Part shown: positions 1 through 8,847 of the stretch, one piece after another
Numbering within the stretch: position 1 is the stretch's first letter
How the letters are laid out: every line of letters starts with the position of its first letter
Source: Enterobacteriaceae bacterium 89
Lineage (GTDB): Bacteria > Pseudomonadota > Gammaproteobacteria > Enterobacterales > Enterobacteriaceae
DNA length: 64,000 nt
NCBI GenBank assembly: GCA_014156375.1
Contig: RQJH01000003.1
Coordinates: forward strand, 1,471,699-1,535,698
Direction: 5' to 3'
Notes under the pieces: model-generated
What the model was told of the DNA's origin: nothing
Database searches by the model: none
The model's input: only the letters and a program-made list of their open reading frames with translations
Made by a program: the position numbers and the translations under genes

Positions 1-84
1 TCCCCGCCGCTGATCCACGCCGGGGAGCCGCTTAGCGAGCGGCAGAGACAGCACATCTGTCAGATGCTGGAAGCACCGGGCTGA
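1..84 (+). CDS. csiE: CsiE C-terminus (partial, 5' end outside window)
   Basis: The frame that is open from base 1 reads SPPLIHAGEPL... and stops with TGA at 82-84. It resembles the C-terminal end of E. coli CsiE, a stationary-phase-inducible protein with PRD-like domains whose function is unknown. In E. coli csiE also lies directly before and convergent with hcaT, as here. Only 27 residues are visible. The end overlaps the 3' end of hcaT by 25 bases, tail to tail. Confidence 0.75.
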   Translation, partial: SPPLIHAGEPLSERQRQHICQMLEAPG

Positions 85-1214
85 GCGGTAATTTTTGGTC
101 GTACCAACATCGCCGGTAGCGTCAACAGCGCCATTACCCAGAACACGCCCTGGTGCAGGTGCTGATAAAGGAAACCGGCAAACACGGTCATGATGGCGAT
201 ACTGCCGCCCATTGCCACGGCGGAATAGACTGCCTGCAGGCGGATCACTTCGCTTCCCTGGCGCGCAGAGATGTAGCGCATCGCCGCGAGATGGCAAACG
301 GTGAAGGTGCCACAGTGCAGGATTTGCGCGACGATCAGCCACGGTAGCTCCGTCGTCCAGCCCATCAGACCCCAGCGTAAAAGGCCGCAAACCGCCGACA
401 GCAGCAGCAGATCGCGGGCGCTGAAGCGGCGGAACACTTTCTTACTGACGGCAAAAATCACCACTTCCGCCACCACGCCTAATGACCACAGATAACCCAC
501 GGAAGAGGCGGAATAGCCCGCTTCCTGCCAGTAAATTGCACTAAAGCCGTAGTACGCTGCATGAGCGCCCTGCAGCAGACAAACGCAGGCCAGGAAGCGC
601 CAGCTCTGCACCACCAGTGATTTCCACGCGGGCCAGCCGGCATGTTCCTGATGGCGGGACTCCCCCTGCGGCATCACCGACGGCGTTAGCATCATGCCGA
701 TCAGCATCGAGGCAATCCCGATGCTCAGCAACGCCAGAATGGCGTGGTAATCAAACTCGCTGACCAGCTTGCCGGTCAGCGCCGAGCCAATCACAAAGGC
801 AATCGATCCCCACAGACGCACTCGCCCGTAGTCCATGGTAATTTGCTTCTGCCACGTGTTCGCCAGCGCATCGGTCAGCGGGACCAGCGGCGAGAAGAAC
901 AGGTTAAAGCCGACCATCATCGCCATCAGCCAGGCGACGTGAGTTCCCGCCCAAAAGGCCAGAGCAAACAGAAGCGTCAGCAGGGCCAGAATACGCAGTG
1001 CGCTGATAAGACGCGAAGGATCGCTGACGCGCGGAGCGATAAGCAGGCTGCCCAGGAAGCGCGCCACCAGCCCGGCTCCCAGCAGTACGCCGATGGTTTC
1101 CGGCGTCAGCCCGGTGCCCGCAAGCCACACGCTCCAGAAAGGTAAGAAAATGCCGTAGCTAAAAAAGTAGGTGAAGTAACTGAGCGCCAGCCAGCGCGTG
1201 GAGTGCAAGACCAT
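60..1214 (-). CDS. hcaT: MFS permease HcaT, putative 3-phenylpropionate transporter
   Basis: This 384-residue, twelve-helix inner-membrane protein of the major facilitator superfamily closely matches E. coli HcaT from its first residues (MVLHSTRWLAL) onward. The family is annotated as importing 3-phenylpropionate or related acids by proton symport; the substrate is by homology only. The ATG at 1214 is preceded by GGAGG at a good distance. In E. coli it stands beside the hca dioxygenase operon. Here the next gene upstream is yphB and no hcaREFCBD genes are present, so the transporter is an orphan. It converges on and slightly overlaps csiE. Confidence 0.92.
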   Translation of the reverse strand: MVLHSTRWLALSYFTYFFSYGIFLPFWSVWLAGTGLTPETIGVLLGAGLVARFLGSLLIAPRVSDPSRLISALRILALLTLLFALAFWAGTHVAWLMAMMVGFNLFFSPLVPLTDALANTWQKQITMDYGRVRLWGSIAFVIGSALTGKLVSEFDYHAILALLSIGIASMLIGMMLTPSVMPQGESRHQEHAGWPAWKSLVVQSWRFLACVCLLQGAHAAYYGFSAIYWQEAGYSASSVGYLWSLGVVAEVVIFAVSKKVFRRFSARDLLLLSAVCGLLRWGLMGWTTELPWLIVAQILHCGTFTVCHLAAMRYISARQGSEVIRLQAVYSAVAMGGSIAIMTVFAGFLYQHLHQGVFWVMALLTLPAMLVRPKITAQPGASSI

Positions 1215-1299
1215 GATTCCCTCCCAAATGGTGGCGACAGTCTGGCGGCAAACGCGACGGCTGGCAAGTCACTTTAACAACCTGCTAACAATAAGCAGG

Positions 1300-2139
1300 C
1301 TAATTTACGACGAGGCTCGTAGAAAAAGACCAACTTTCGTTTTCAGCCAGCAGCACCAGCCCCGGCTGTCCGGGCAGATTATGTGCATTAACCGGATGAG
1401 ACTGCGGCTCAAGACAGACAAACGGCTCGCCCGCCATGCGGAACAGCATCAGATAGCTGGTCGGCGCGTTTAGCGTCACGCTCATTCTTGAATGCCGGAT
1501 GGTCGCGCTGCCGCTCCAGCCGGAATAGCCAGCATTCAGCCACTCGTCTTTACCGTACTGCGCCTCATTAAAATCGGCCTCTGGCGGGATAGTTTCAGTC
1601 CAGTCGAGCGGCAAATGGAGCTCTCCTTCCGGCCAGTAGCCGCTGGCAGAAAACTGAATCTGGCTTTGCGGCGTGCAGTGAAAGAAAGGATGCAGGCCGC
1701 CGCCATAGAGCATTGGCCTGCTGCCAAGGTGGGTGATTTTCAGTGCTATAGCCAATTGCGAATCCTGCAACGCATAGCGAAGTTCTGCCTGATAATCGAA
1801 ACCGCAGGCGTGCCGTTTACGCAACTGCAAAACGCAGTGCTGCTGGCTTTGTTCCACCACACTCCAGCGCTCAAGCCAGCCGTCGCCGTGCAGGAAAAAA
1901 CGCTCATCAGCAGGGCTTTTCGGCAGCGTAATAGTCTGTCCGTTCAGCACAAAGCGATTCCCCGCCACCCGGTTGGCCAGCGGCAGCATCGGGAACAGGC
2001 CACAGTCGCCGGGCGCTTTGCCTTTCCCCGCGCGCAAAACCGGCTGCTGAAAATCGAGCGAATCGAGGCTCAGCACCGCCCCACCCTGCGCAGAAACGCG
2101 CATCCGCAGATGCGCGTTCTCAAGTACGATTATCGCCAC
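1300..2139 (-). CDS. yphB: Aldose 1-epimerase family protein (YphB-like)
   Basis: This 279-residue protein has the galactose-mutarotase fold signature: an early QGG turn, ANRVAGNRF near residue 60, HGDGW near residue 85 and LHPFF near residue 148, which supply the histidines expected around the sugar site. Family members interconvert alpha and beta anomers of hexoses. It resembles E. coli YphB but is clearly diverged. The likely start is GTG at 2139, two bases after the stop of the upstream transporter gene, so the two are probably translationally coupled. It is the last gene of a yphG-transporter-yphB operon. The actual sugar is unknown. Confidence 0.8.
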   Translation of the reverse strand: MAIIVLENAHLRMRVSAQGGAVLSLDSLDFQQPVLRAGKGKAPGDCGLFPMLPLANRVAGNRFVLNGQTITLPKSPADERFFLHGDGWLERWSVVEQSQQHCVLQLRKRHACGFDYQAELRYALQDSQLAIALKITHLGSRPMLYGGGLHPFFHCTPQSQIQFSASGYWPEGELHLPLDWTETIPPEADFNEAQYGKDEWLNAGYSGWSGSATIRHSRMSVTLNAPTSYLMLFRMAGEPFVCLEPQSHPVNAHNLPGQPGLVLLAENESWSFSTSLVVN

Positions 2140-2141
2140 AA

Positions 2142-3569
2142 TCAGTGGGCCTCTTTCACGGCAGAGGCGGTTTTAAGATGCTTCGCGGCAAGCTGTTCTT
2201 CCAGCGCTTCCAGCGTCACACCTTTGGTTTCCGGCACGTTGCGCTGAATGTAGATCCAGCCCAGCGCGCAGATCACGCCATACAGGAAGAAGCTGCCGGA
2301 AGCACCCAGCCCGGCGTTAAGCAGCGGGAAGGTGTAGGTCAGCAGGAAGCAGGCAATCCACAGCGCCAGAGTGCCAAGCGACATCGCCAGCCCGCGCACG
2401 CGGTTCGGGAAAATCTCCGCCAGCAGTACCCAGGTCACCGGCGCGAGCGTCAGGGCGTAAATCGCGATCGCCGCCAGCACCAACAGCAGCACTGGCCAGC
2501 CCATAATGCCGAGGGCGTAGGCTCCGGCAATCAGCGCATAAATCACCGTCAGCCCGCTGGCACCAAACAGCATCAGCTTGCGACGACCAATTTTGTCCAC
2601 CAGTGGCAGCGCGGCGAGGGTGAACACCAGGTTAATGATCCCCGTCGCCACAATCGACTTAAGGGTGCCGTTAATATCAAACCCGGCGGAGGCAAAAATC
2701 TCCTGCGCGTAGTTGAAGATAACGTTGATCCCGCACCACTGCTGGAACACCGCCAGCACCATCCCGATGATCACCACCGGGCGGATCTGCGGCTGCAGCA
2801 GCGTGGAGTAAGAGACGCGGTGATTGTCTTTCGCCAGCGTATGCGCAATCTCCTTCAGCGTTTGTGTGGCATAAGCCGAAGAGCCGATACGCTCCAGCGT
2901 CTGCCGGGCACGGGCTTCTTTCCCGGCCTTCATCAGCCAGCGCGGAGATTCTGGCACCACAAACATCAGCAGAAGAAATGCCACTGCCGGTACCAGCTCT
3001 GCGCCAAACATCCAGCGCCAGCCGGTTTGCCCGTTCCAGGTTTCCACAATGGCCTGATGGGTCGCACCCGCCGCCACCGGCTCAGCGATCAGCAGGTTCA
3101 CCAACTGCGCCGCCAGCACGCCAATCACGATGGTCAGCTGGTTGACCGCCACGAAGCGGCCGCGTTTTTCCGCCGGGCTGACTTCCGCGATGTACATCGG
3201 GCTTAAGGCTGAAGCCAGACCGATCCCCACGCCGCCGACAATACGATAGATAACAAACATGTCGAAGCTGCTCGCCATCGCCGTGCCCCACGCCGAAGCG
3301 CTGAACAAAATAGCGGAAGCGATCAGCGGTATACGGCGGCCCAGTTTATCCGCGCACCATCCGGAAACCAGCGCGCCAAACACGCAGCCCACCAGCGCCG
3401 AGCTCATCGCCCAGCCCGACTGCGCCGGGTCGGTGATGCCGAAGTAGGCCTCGTAGAAGGGTTTCGCTCCGCCAATCACCACCCAGTCATAGCCAAACAG
3501 CAGGCCGCCGCAGGCTGCCACCAGACAAATCGTCCAGACGTAGCCCATTTTCAGTTCTGTGTTATTCAT
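2142..3569 (-). CDS. Sugar porter (SP) family MFS transporter
   Basis: This 475-residue, twelve-helix transporter has sugar-porter hallmarks: GGLLFGYD in helix 1, the loop motif DKLGRR near residue 75, PESPRW near residue 206 before the central loop, QQWCGIN near residue 275, the second-half loop DKIGRR, and PETKG near the C-terminus. These proteins (XylE, GalP and AraE are examples) bring in monosaccharides with protons. The ATG at 3569 has GAGGA upstream. The gene lies 67 bases after yphG and touches yphB, so its substrate is probably the sugar handled by those enzymes. E. coli has the ABC importer genes yphDEF at this place instead. The substrate cannot be told from sequence. Confidence 0.9.
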   Translation of the reverse strand: MNNTELKMGYVWTICLVAACGGLLFGYDWVVIGGAKPFYEAYFGITDPAQSGWAMSSALVGCVFGALVSGWCADKLGRRIPLIASAILFSASAWGTAMASSFDMFVIYRIVGGVGIGLASALSPMYIAEVSPAEKRGRFVAVNQLTIVIGVLAAQLVNLLIAEPVAAGATHQAIVETWNGQTGWRWMFGAELVPAVAFLLLMFVVPESPRWLMKAGKEARARQTLERIGSSAYATQTLKEIAHTLAKDNHRVSYSTLLQPQIRPVVIIGMVLAVFQQWCGINVIFNYAQEIFASAGFDINGTLKSIVATGIINLVFTLAALPLVDKIGRRKLMLFGASGLTVIYALIAGAYALGIMGWPVLLLVLAAIAIYALTLAPVTWVLLAEIFPNRVRGLAMSLGTLALWIACFLLTYTFPLLNAGLGASGSFFLYGVICALGWIYIQRNVPETKGVTLEALEEQLAAKHLKTASAVKEAH

Positions 3570-3636
3570 GGGATTTCCTCTTTCGGGAAAATTCAGGGTC
3601 AGAGTGCCCGGCGACGGTTGCCGCCGGAACAGGTTG

Positions 3637-6600
3637 TTAAATCAGAACGTTGGTCTTCAGCGCATGCCGCAGCAGGTGCGCTTTGTCATGGGCCGGGTTA
3701 AGTGCCAGCAGTTTATCCAGCGCCAGGTTTCCTGCCGTGCTGTCACCCAGACCGAAGCAGCCAAGAGCCTCAATAAACAGGCAGTGCTGCTGATGGCGCG
3801 ATTGAGGATTGCTGTCAAGCGCCACTAAATCCGGCAGGGAGACAGCAAAGAAATCCGTTTCCGGCACTGCATCACGCTGAGCGGCAACCCATGCGTGGAA
3901 ACGCCCAAAATGCGTTTTCGCCGCCTGGTTATCGCCCAGCGCACGCAGCGCCATTCCCTGCCAGAAGAGATAATCGACGGGCTGATCGTTGTAGTAGCGT
4001 CCGGCGTCGAGGTCGGAATCCCCACGAATCGCCTGAGCAAAGCAGTGCTGCGCTTCAGCCGCGTTCCCCTGGCGCTGCGCACAAACGCCCAGCAGATACC
4101 AGAGATCGTTATCGGTCTGACCCGGCAGACGACCTTCTCCCAGGTTGTGCGGATAGTGCAGCGCCTGGCGCAGTAGCGCTTCGGCCTGCGTCAGCTCACC
4201 GCCTTCAATAGCTGCCAGCGCGCGGTGCATCTGGTTAAGCAGATACTGCCCGGTGACTTTGCCTTCCCCGCCTTCCCACGGATGGAACACGCGCTCACGC
4301 AGCACTTCTGCCGCCGCCTGCCACTGGCCTGAGCTGTTCCACAGGCTCAGCAGTTCAGCGGTCAGATCGTCGCGCTTCGACACCACAGCCTGACGCGGAG
4401 CCAGTATTTCAAGGCGATGCGGAAGCGTCTGCGCGTTCAGCTTCGCCAGACAGTCCAGTTCGAACAGGAAGCGGGCGTTTTCGGGTTCCAGCGCGACGGC
4501 CTGCGCCAGATAACGCTGCGCCGTCGCGGCATCCTGATGTTTGTTCCAGTGATAGATACCGAGCAGGCGATGCGCCGGAGCAAAATCAGGCTCCTGCTTC
4601 AGCGTCTGCTGCCAACAGGCCACCGCCAGCTCATAGCGACGTTTGCTGTACCAGAAGCAGCCGAGCAGATAGCTGGCGAAGGCATCGTCCTGCAATTGTT
4701 GCAGCATCTGCACTTCGTCGAGGGTGTTAGGGAAACGCACCCGTCGGGCAAAGCACTGACGCGCCTGTTGCAGCAGGCTGGCGCGATCGCCACCCAGCGT
4801 CGCACGCCACAGCAGCGGCATGGTTTCCTGACTGTTCAACACGGCCAGCAGTTCAGCCGCCTCCTGTTTTTGCCCCAGCGACAGCAGCCAGCCCGCCAGA
4901 ACGCTGGCGTTAATGCCTCGTCCTCCGGTGAGGTTACGTAGCGCCGCATCGTCGCCATCGGTCAGCCAGCGCGCATAGTGCAGCGGATAGCTGAGCGGGT
5001 AAGCCGCAAGCTGTGCGTCAATCCAGGCTTTGGCCTGCTCTGTACGCCCCAGCTTCAGCAGCGCCAGCGCTTTCAGCCCCATCGCCAGGTTGTTGCTGCC
5101 GTTAAACTGCAGACTTTGCTCCACCTTACGCAGCGCATCGGCGTAGTCGCCCTTTTTCATCGCCAGACGAGCCAGCGCCCAGAAGGCGGCATCGCGGCAG
5201 TTTCCGCTCCAGCTTGCCTTGTAGTAATGATCCCAGGCGCGAACCTCATCGCCCTGGCGCTCCAGCGCAGTGGCAAGCAGCATGCTGGCTTCCCCATCGC
5301 GCGGGTTTTTATTCAGACGATGCGCCCGTTCCAGCGCCGCTTCGGCACAGCGCTGCGCGCCCTGCCAGTCAGCAGCGTTCAGCAGCAAGGTGCCAAGGGC
5401 GACGTTATTGCGATAATCCAGCGGATCAAGCTCCAGCGCGCGACGGTAGTAATCCCCGGCGTGGCGGCTGGCGTGGTTGTACTGCTCAAGGTGCTGGCCG
5501 ATAAAATAGAGTTCATCGACGTTAGCAATCTGTTCCGGCATCAGCGGTGCGGTGGCGGCGTCCGGCAGCGGAGTTTCCCCGGCGATGTGTTCGTCGTAGC
5601 GCAGCAGCGTGCTGCCGTCCGCACCGCTCACGGTCAGCGTCAGGCGCTGCGAATAGCTGTCCGGCAAGGTATGCTGCCAGCTTTTACCTGGCTCAAGCGA
5701 AATCACCGTTTCCCACAGCGGTGCCCCGTCAGCGCTCAATACCACGCTAACGTCACGCAGCGGAGCCACGGCGTAAACACCCAGATTGAGTTGTTTATCA
5801 GCTCTTTCCAGTTTGAGGGCCAGTTCCGCACTGGCGTTATGCACCCGTCCTAAGCCGCTGTATGGCAGGAAGTTTTGCACAAACACTTTTTCTTCATACG
5901 GTGCAAGCCAGGTGAAATCCGGCTGGTTATCGGTGAACACGCCGGTCATCAGCTCAATGTAAGGGCCGTTGTCATCCGTCAGGTTGCGATCCCAGGCCTG
6001 GCCGAAATCGCCATAGCCCCAGCTCCACTGCTTTTTCCCCGGTGAAACATGGTGATCGGCAACGTGCAACAGTCCACCCTGCTCGCCGTGGTGATAAGCG
6101 CCAACAAAGTCGTAATCTGATTTCTCAGCCATATAGGACGTTGGAACAGGCACGTTTTTATAGCGTGCGATATCCACGCCCGCTGAATAATCCACTTTGT
6201 AGTAGGTGCCGGTGGCAATCGGGAATGCCGAAACCGCACGTTTGCCGTGATCGAAAACGGCGGTGACATCCGGTGGGAAAATACTTTGGTGATCGTCACC
6301 CCCTTTAACCGCCGGGTTCGCCCACCACAGGAAGTGGCGCGGAGTGGCGTTGCCGTTGAACACTTTACCGGTGATTTCAACTAACGCCCGATCCGGATAA
6401 AGCGTAAATCCTGCCATCACCTGCAGGCCGCGCATCGGCTCCACTTCGCCGAGCCACACGGTCTGCTCGCCGTTTTGCCCTTTCTGAATCGACACATCCA
6501 CCGGCATAAAGGTGGTTGGGCGATGGTGCTGCGGCCAGTTGAATTCAATCCCACCGGAGATCCACGGCCCCAGCAGCCCGACCAACGCCGGTTTCACCAC

Positions 6601-6900
6601 TTCGTTGTAGTACACGAAATCGCGCTGATTCACTTTGTCATAAGCACGATGAATTCGCCCGCCCAGCTCTGGCAGCAGCAGAATGCGGATGAAGTTGTTT
6701 TCCATCCACACCGCCTGATAGTCGCGCAGCTCCTTTTTCCCGGTCAGGGTATCAATCACGCCGTACGGATAAACCGCCCCGGATGAGCCCTGATAGACAC
6801 GTTTTTCCAGAAACATCGGGTTAGGATCTTCCTGCCCGCAGGTCCACGTGGGGAGAGTAAGGGTTTCCTGCCAGACGTTAACCACTCCGTACATAGCCAT
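3637..6900 (-). CDS. yphG: YphG: DUF5107 domain plus tetratricopeptide repeats
   Basis: This 1087-residue protein matches E. coli YphG over its whole length. Residues of about 25-340 form the DUF5107 region (SGAVYPYGV, LPELGGRIHRAYD, SGGIEFNWPQHH), which is related to mutarotase-like sugar-binding folds. From about 480 to the end the sequence is helical with TPR spacing (for example ALELDPLDYRNNVALGTLL). There is no signal peptide, so it is probably cytoplasmic. The function is unknown; its company (sugar transporter, aldose epimerase, ROK regulator) points to carbohydrate handling. Two in-frame ATGs lie at 6900 and 6894. GGAG is almost touching the first and is seven bases from the second, so translation may begin at 6894. 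Shared promoter space with yphH lies upstream. Confidence 0.9.
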   Translation of the reverse strand: MAMYGVVNVWQETLTLPTWTCGQEDPNPMFLEKRVYQGSSGAVYPYGVIDTLTGKKELRDYQAVWMENNFIRILLLPELGGRIHRAYDKVNQRDFVYYNEVVKPALVGLLGPWISGGIEFNWPQHHRPTTFMPVDVSIQKGQNGEQTVWLGEVEPMRGLQVMAGFTLYPDRALVEITGKVFNGNATPRHFLWWANPAVKGGDDHQSIFPPDVTAVFDHGKRAVSAFPIATGTYYKVDYSAGVDIARYKNVPVPTSYMAEKSDYDFVGAYHHGEQGGLLHVADHHVSPGKKQWSWGYGDFGQAWDRNLTDDNGPYIELMTGVFTDNQPDFTWLAPYEEKVFVQNFLPYSGLGRVHNASAELALKLERADKQLNLGVYAVAPLRDVSVVLSADGAPLWETVISLEPGKSWQHTLPDSYSQRLTLTVSGADGSTLLRYDEHIAGETPLPDAATAPLMPEQIANVDELYFIGQHLEQYNHASRHAGDYYRRALELDPLDYRNNVALGTLLLNAADWQGAQRCAEAALERAHRLNKNPRDGEASMLLATALERQGDEVRAWDHYYKASWSGNCRDAAFWALARLAMKKGDYADALRKVEQSLQFNGSNNLAMGLKALALLKLGRTEQAKAWIDAQLAAYPLSYPLHYARWLTDGDDAALRNLTGGRGINASVLAGWLLSLGQKQEAAELLAVLNSQETMPLLWRATLGGDRASLLQQARQCFARRVRFPNTLDEVQMLQQLQDDAFASYLLGCFWYSKRRYELAVACWQQTLKQEPDFAPAHRLLGIYHWNKHQDAATAQRYLAQAVALEPENARFLFELDCLAKLNAQTLPHRLEILAPRQAVVSKRDDLTAELLSLWNSSGQWQAAAEVLRERVFHPWEGGEGKVTGQYLLNQMHRALAAIEGGELTQAEALLRQALHYPHNLGEGRLPGQTDNDLWYLLGVCAQRQGNAAEAQHCFAQAIRGDSDLDAGRYYNDQPVDYLFWQGMALRALGDNQAAKTHFGRFHAWVAAQRDAVPETDFFAVSLPDLVALDSNPQSRHQQHCLFIEALGCFGLGDSTAGNLALDKLLALNPAHDKAHLLRHALKTNVLI

Positions 6901-7009
6901 TCTCCAGTAAATAAATGTTAGTGAATGAGGGAATGGAAACAGTTTGTCGCAGCCGGATCTGTTTTAATCGCTTAATGCTCACGCAATACAGTTAACAGGG
7001 TTTAGTGAA

Positions 7010-8209
7010 ATGCAGGACACAGGTCTGAATAATCAGCGGGTACGGCAGCTCAACCGCCAGACGTTGCTGCGGCTGGTGTGGCGACACAAGCGCCTCAGTA
7101 AATCGCAGTTTGCCCAGTACACCGGGCTGTCGATCCCGGCGGTCAGCAATATCCTCGAGGAGCTGGTTGCCGACGGCAGGCTCAGCCACTCGAGCGAAAA
7201 TCTCAGCAGCAGAGGCTTAAACAGCGGCAGCTACCAGATCCCGCCCGAAGGTAATTTCATTCTCTGCATGAATGTCACCCCCACCAGCATTGAGAGCCAG
7301 CTTTGCGATGCGCAGCTTTCAGCATCGGGCGAGTTCGAACGGCGCGCCATCTCAGCTCCCACGCCGCAGGCATTGCTGGCTGAAATCGAAGCCATCTGGC
7401 TGCAGAACGTTAAGCGCTGGCCCGGAAAAAAGCTGGATCTGGCGCTGGGGATCCACGGGCAGGTGGATCCGACGACCGGCGTGTCGCAAACCATGCCGCA
7501 GGCGCCGTGGCGCGATAAGGTCGAGATCAAATATTTGCTGGAGGAAAAACTTGGTGTCACGGTCAGGCTGGATAACGACTGCGTGATGCTGGCTCTGGCG
7601 GAAAAATGGCAGAATCCCGGCAACCGGGAAGATTTTTGCGTGATTAACGTTGATTACGGCATCGGCTCGTCGTTCGTGATTAACGGGCAGATTTATCGCG
7701 GTAACCTGTACGGCAGCGGGCAAATCGGTCACACCATCGTCAACCCGGACGGCGCGATATGCGACTGCGGACGCTACGGCTGTCTGGAAACGGTGGCTTC
7801 CCTTTCTGCGCTGAAAAAGCAGGCGCGGATCTGGCTTAAGTCCAGCCCAACACCTCAGCAGCAGGATCCGGAGACGCTGAGTTCATTGCAGTTGATCAAC
7901 GCCTGGCATGCGGGCGACGAACGAGTGATGCGCTGGGTGGAAGAGTCCGCCAATGCCGTCGGTCTGAGCCTGTATAATTTTCTCAATATCCTGAATATCA
8001 ACCAGATCTGGTTCTATGGCCGTAGCTGCGGCTTTGGCGAGAGCTGGCTTGCGGCCATCAAACAGCGAATTGGCTTTAATCCGTTCGATCATAACGATGG
8101 CCTGACGCGCCACGCCACGCAGATTAATTTCGGCAAGCTTTCCCGCGCCCAGCAGGTGATGGGGATTGGCTACTTATTTGCCGAAGCGGCGCTGGAAAGC
8201 GAAGGGTAA
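7010..8209 (+). CDS. yphH: ROK family transcriptional regulator YphH (NagC/XylR type)
   Basis: This 399-residue protein has an N-terminal winged helix-turn-helix (KSQFAQYTGLSIPAVSNIL, about 35-53) followed by a ROK sugar-binding domain. The ROK zinc motif CDCGRYGCLE is present near residue 250, with GQIGH just before it. Proteins of this type usually repress sugar genes and are released by a sugar or sugar phosphate. It is divergent from yphG across a 109-base gap, and the natural inference is that it controls the yphG-transporter-yphB operon and itself. It matches E. coli YphH by position and type. The inducer is unknown. Confidence 0.9.
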   Translation: MQDTGLNNQRVRQLNRQTLLRLVWRHKRLSKSQFAQYTGLSIPAVSNILEELVADGRLSHSSENLSSRGLNSGSYQIPPEGNFILCMNVTPTSIESQLCDAQLSASGEFERRAISAPTPQALLAEIEAIWLQNVKRWPGKKLDLALGIHGQVDPTTGVSQTMPQAPWRDKVEIKYLLEEKLGVTVRLDNDCVMLALAEKWQNPGNREDFCVINVDYGIGSSFVINGQIYRGNLYGSGQIGHTIVNPDGAICDCGRYGCLETVASLSALKKQARIWLKSSPTPQQQDPETLSSLQLINAWHAGDERVMRWVEESANAVGLSLYNFLNILNINQIWFYGRSCGFGESWLAAIKQRIGFNPFDHNDGLTRHATQINFGKLSRAQQVMGIGYLFAEAALESEG

Positions 8210-8292
8210 TAGTTTATTGTTTCTGCTGATAAATGGCAGAGCAGAAGTTTGTGTATTAGCTTTTAAGAACACACACCCAAACGGGAACGATT

Positions 8293-8715
8293 ATGAACTC
8301 TCTGCGCTATTTCGATTTTGGCTCATCACGTTCGTTTTTTCTGTTGGTCGCCCGTATCGCTCTGGTGGCGCTGTTCATCATTTTTGGCTATCCGAAGCTG
8401 ATGGGATTTAGCGGCACGGTGCAGTACATGGCCTCCAGCGGTGCGCCGATGCCAACGCTTTCGGCCATCATTGCCATCCTGATGGAGGTGCCCGCGGCGA
8501 TCCTGATTGTGCTTGGCTTCTTCACCCGACCGCTGGCGGTGCTGTTCGTGCTGTATACGCTCGGCACAGCGGTGATTGGTCATCATTACTGGAACATGAG
8601 CGGTGATGCGGTCGTACCGAACATGATTAACTTCTACAAAAACGTCAGCATCGCCGGTGGTTTTATTTTGCTGGCGATTACCGGACCCGGGGCGATGTCT
8701 ATAGATCGTCGCTGA
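8293..8715 (+). CDS. yphA: DoxX family inner membrane protein YphA
   Basis: This 140-residue protein with four hydrophobic segments matches E. coli YphA. The DoxX pattern is visible: [20 protein letters not shown] in the first helix, then [16 protein letters not shown] in the third. Family members are small membrane proteins loosely linked to redox functions, with no defined reaction here. In E. coli yphA lies on the other side of the yph cluster, between hcaD and yphB; here it follows yphH by 83 bases. A weak GGGA-type ribosome site lies before the ATG at 8293. Confidence 0.88.
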   Translation: MNSLRYFDFGSSRSFFLLVARIALVALFIIFGYPKLMGFSGTVQYMASSGAPMPTLSAIIAILMEVPAAILIVLGFFTRPLAVLFVLYTLGTAVIGHHYWNMSGDAVVPNMINFYKNVSIAGGFILLAITGPGAMSIDRR

Positions 8716-8718
8716 TTG

Positions 8719-8785
8719 CTGCCCGATGCGCTGCGCTTATCGTGCCTACGGTTTTTGTAGGCCGGATAAGGCAATGCCGCATCCG
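8719..8785. repeat. BIME (paired REP elements) after yphA
   Basis: Two inverted REP units, TGCCCGATGCGCTGCG... and the reverse-type GCCGGATAAGGC...GCATCCGG, lie between the yphA stop and the glyA terminator. This is the usual position of REP elements, after the 3' end of genes, where they can stabilise transcripts or bind gyrase. Confidence 0.8.
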
Positions 8786-8804
8786 GAAATTCATATCAGA
8801 CAAT

Positions 8805-8833
8805 AAAAAAGGCCGCATCAGCGGCCTTTTTTT
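8805..8833. terminator. Bidirectional intrinsic terminator, glyA / yphA
   Basis: The stem GGCCGC-ATCA-GCGGCC is flanked by a run of A on the left and seven T on the right, so it can end transcription from both converging genes. Confidence 0.9.
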
Positions 8834-8847
8834 ATGATGCTAAGAAC

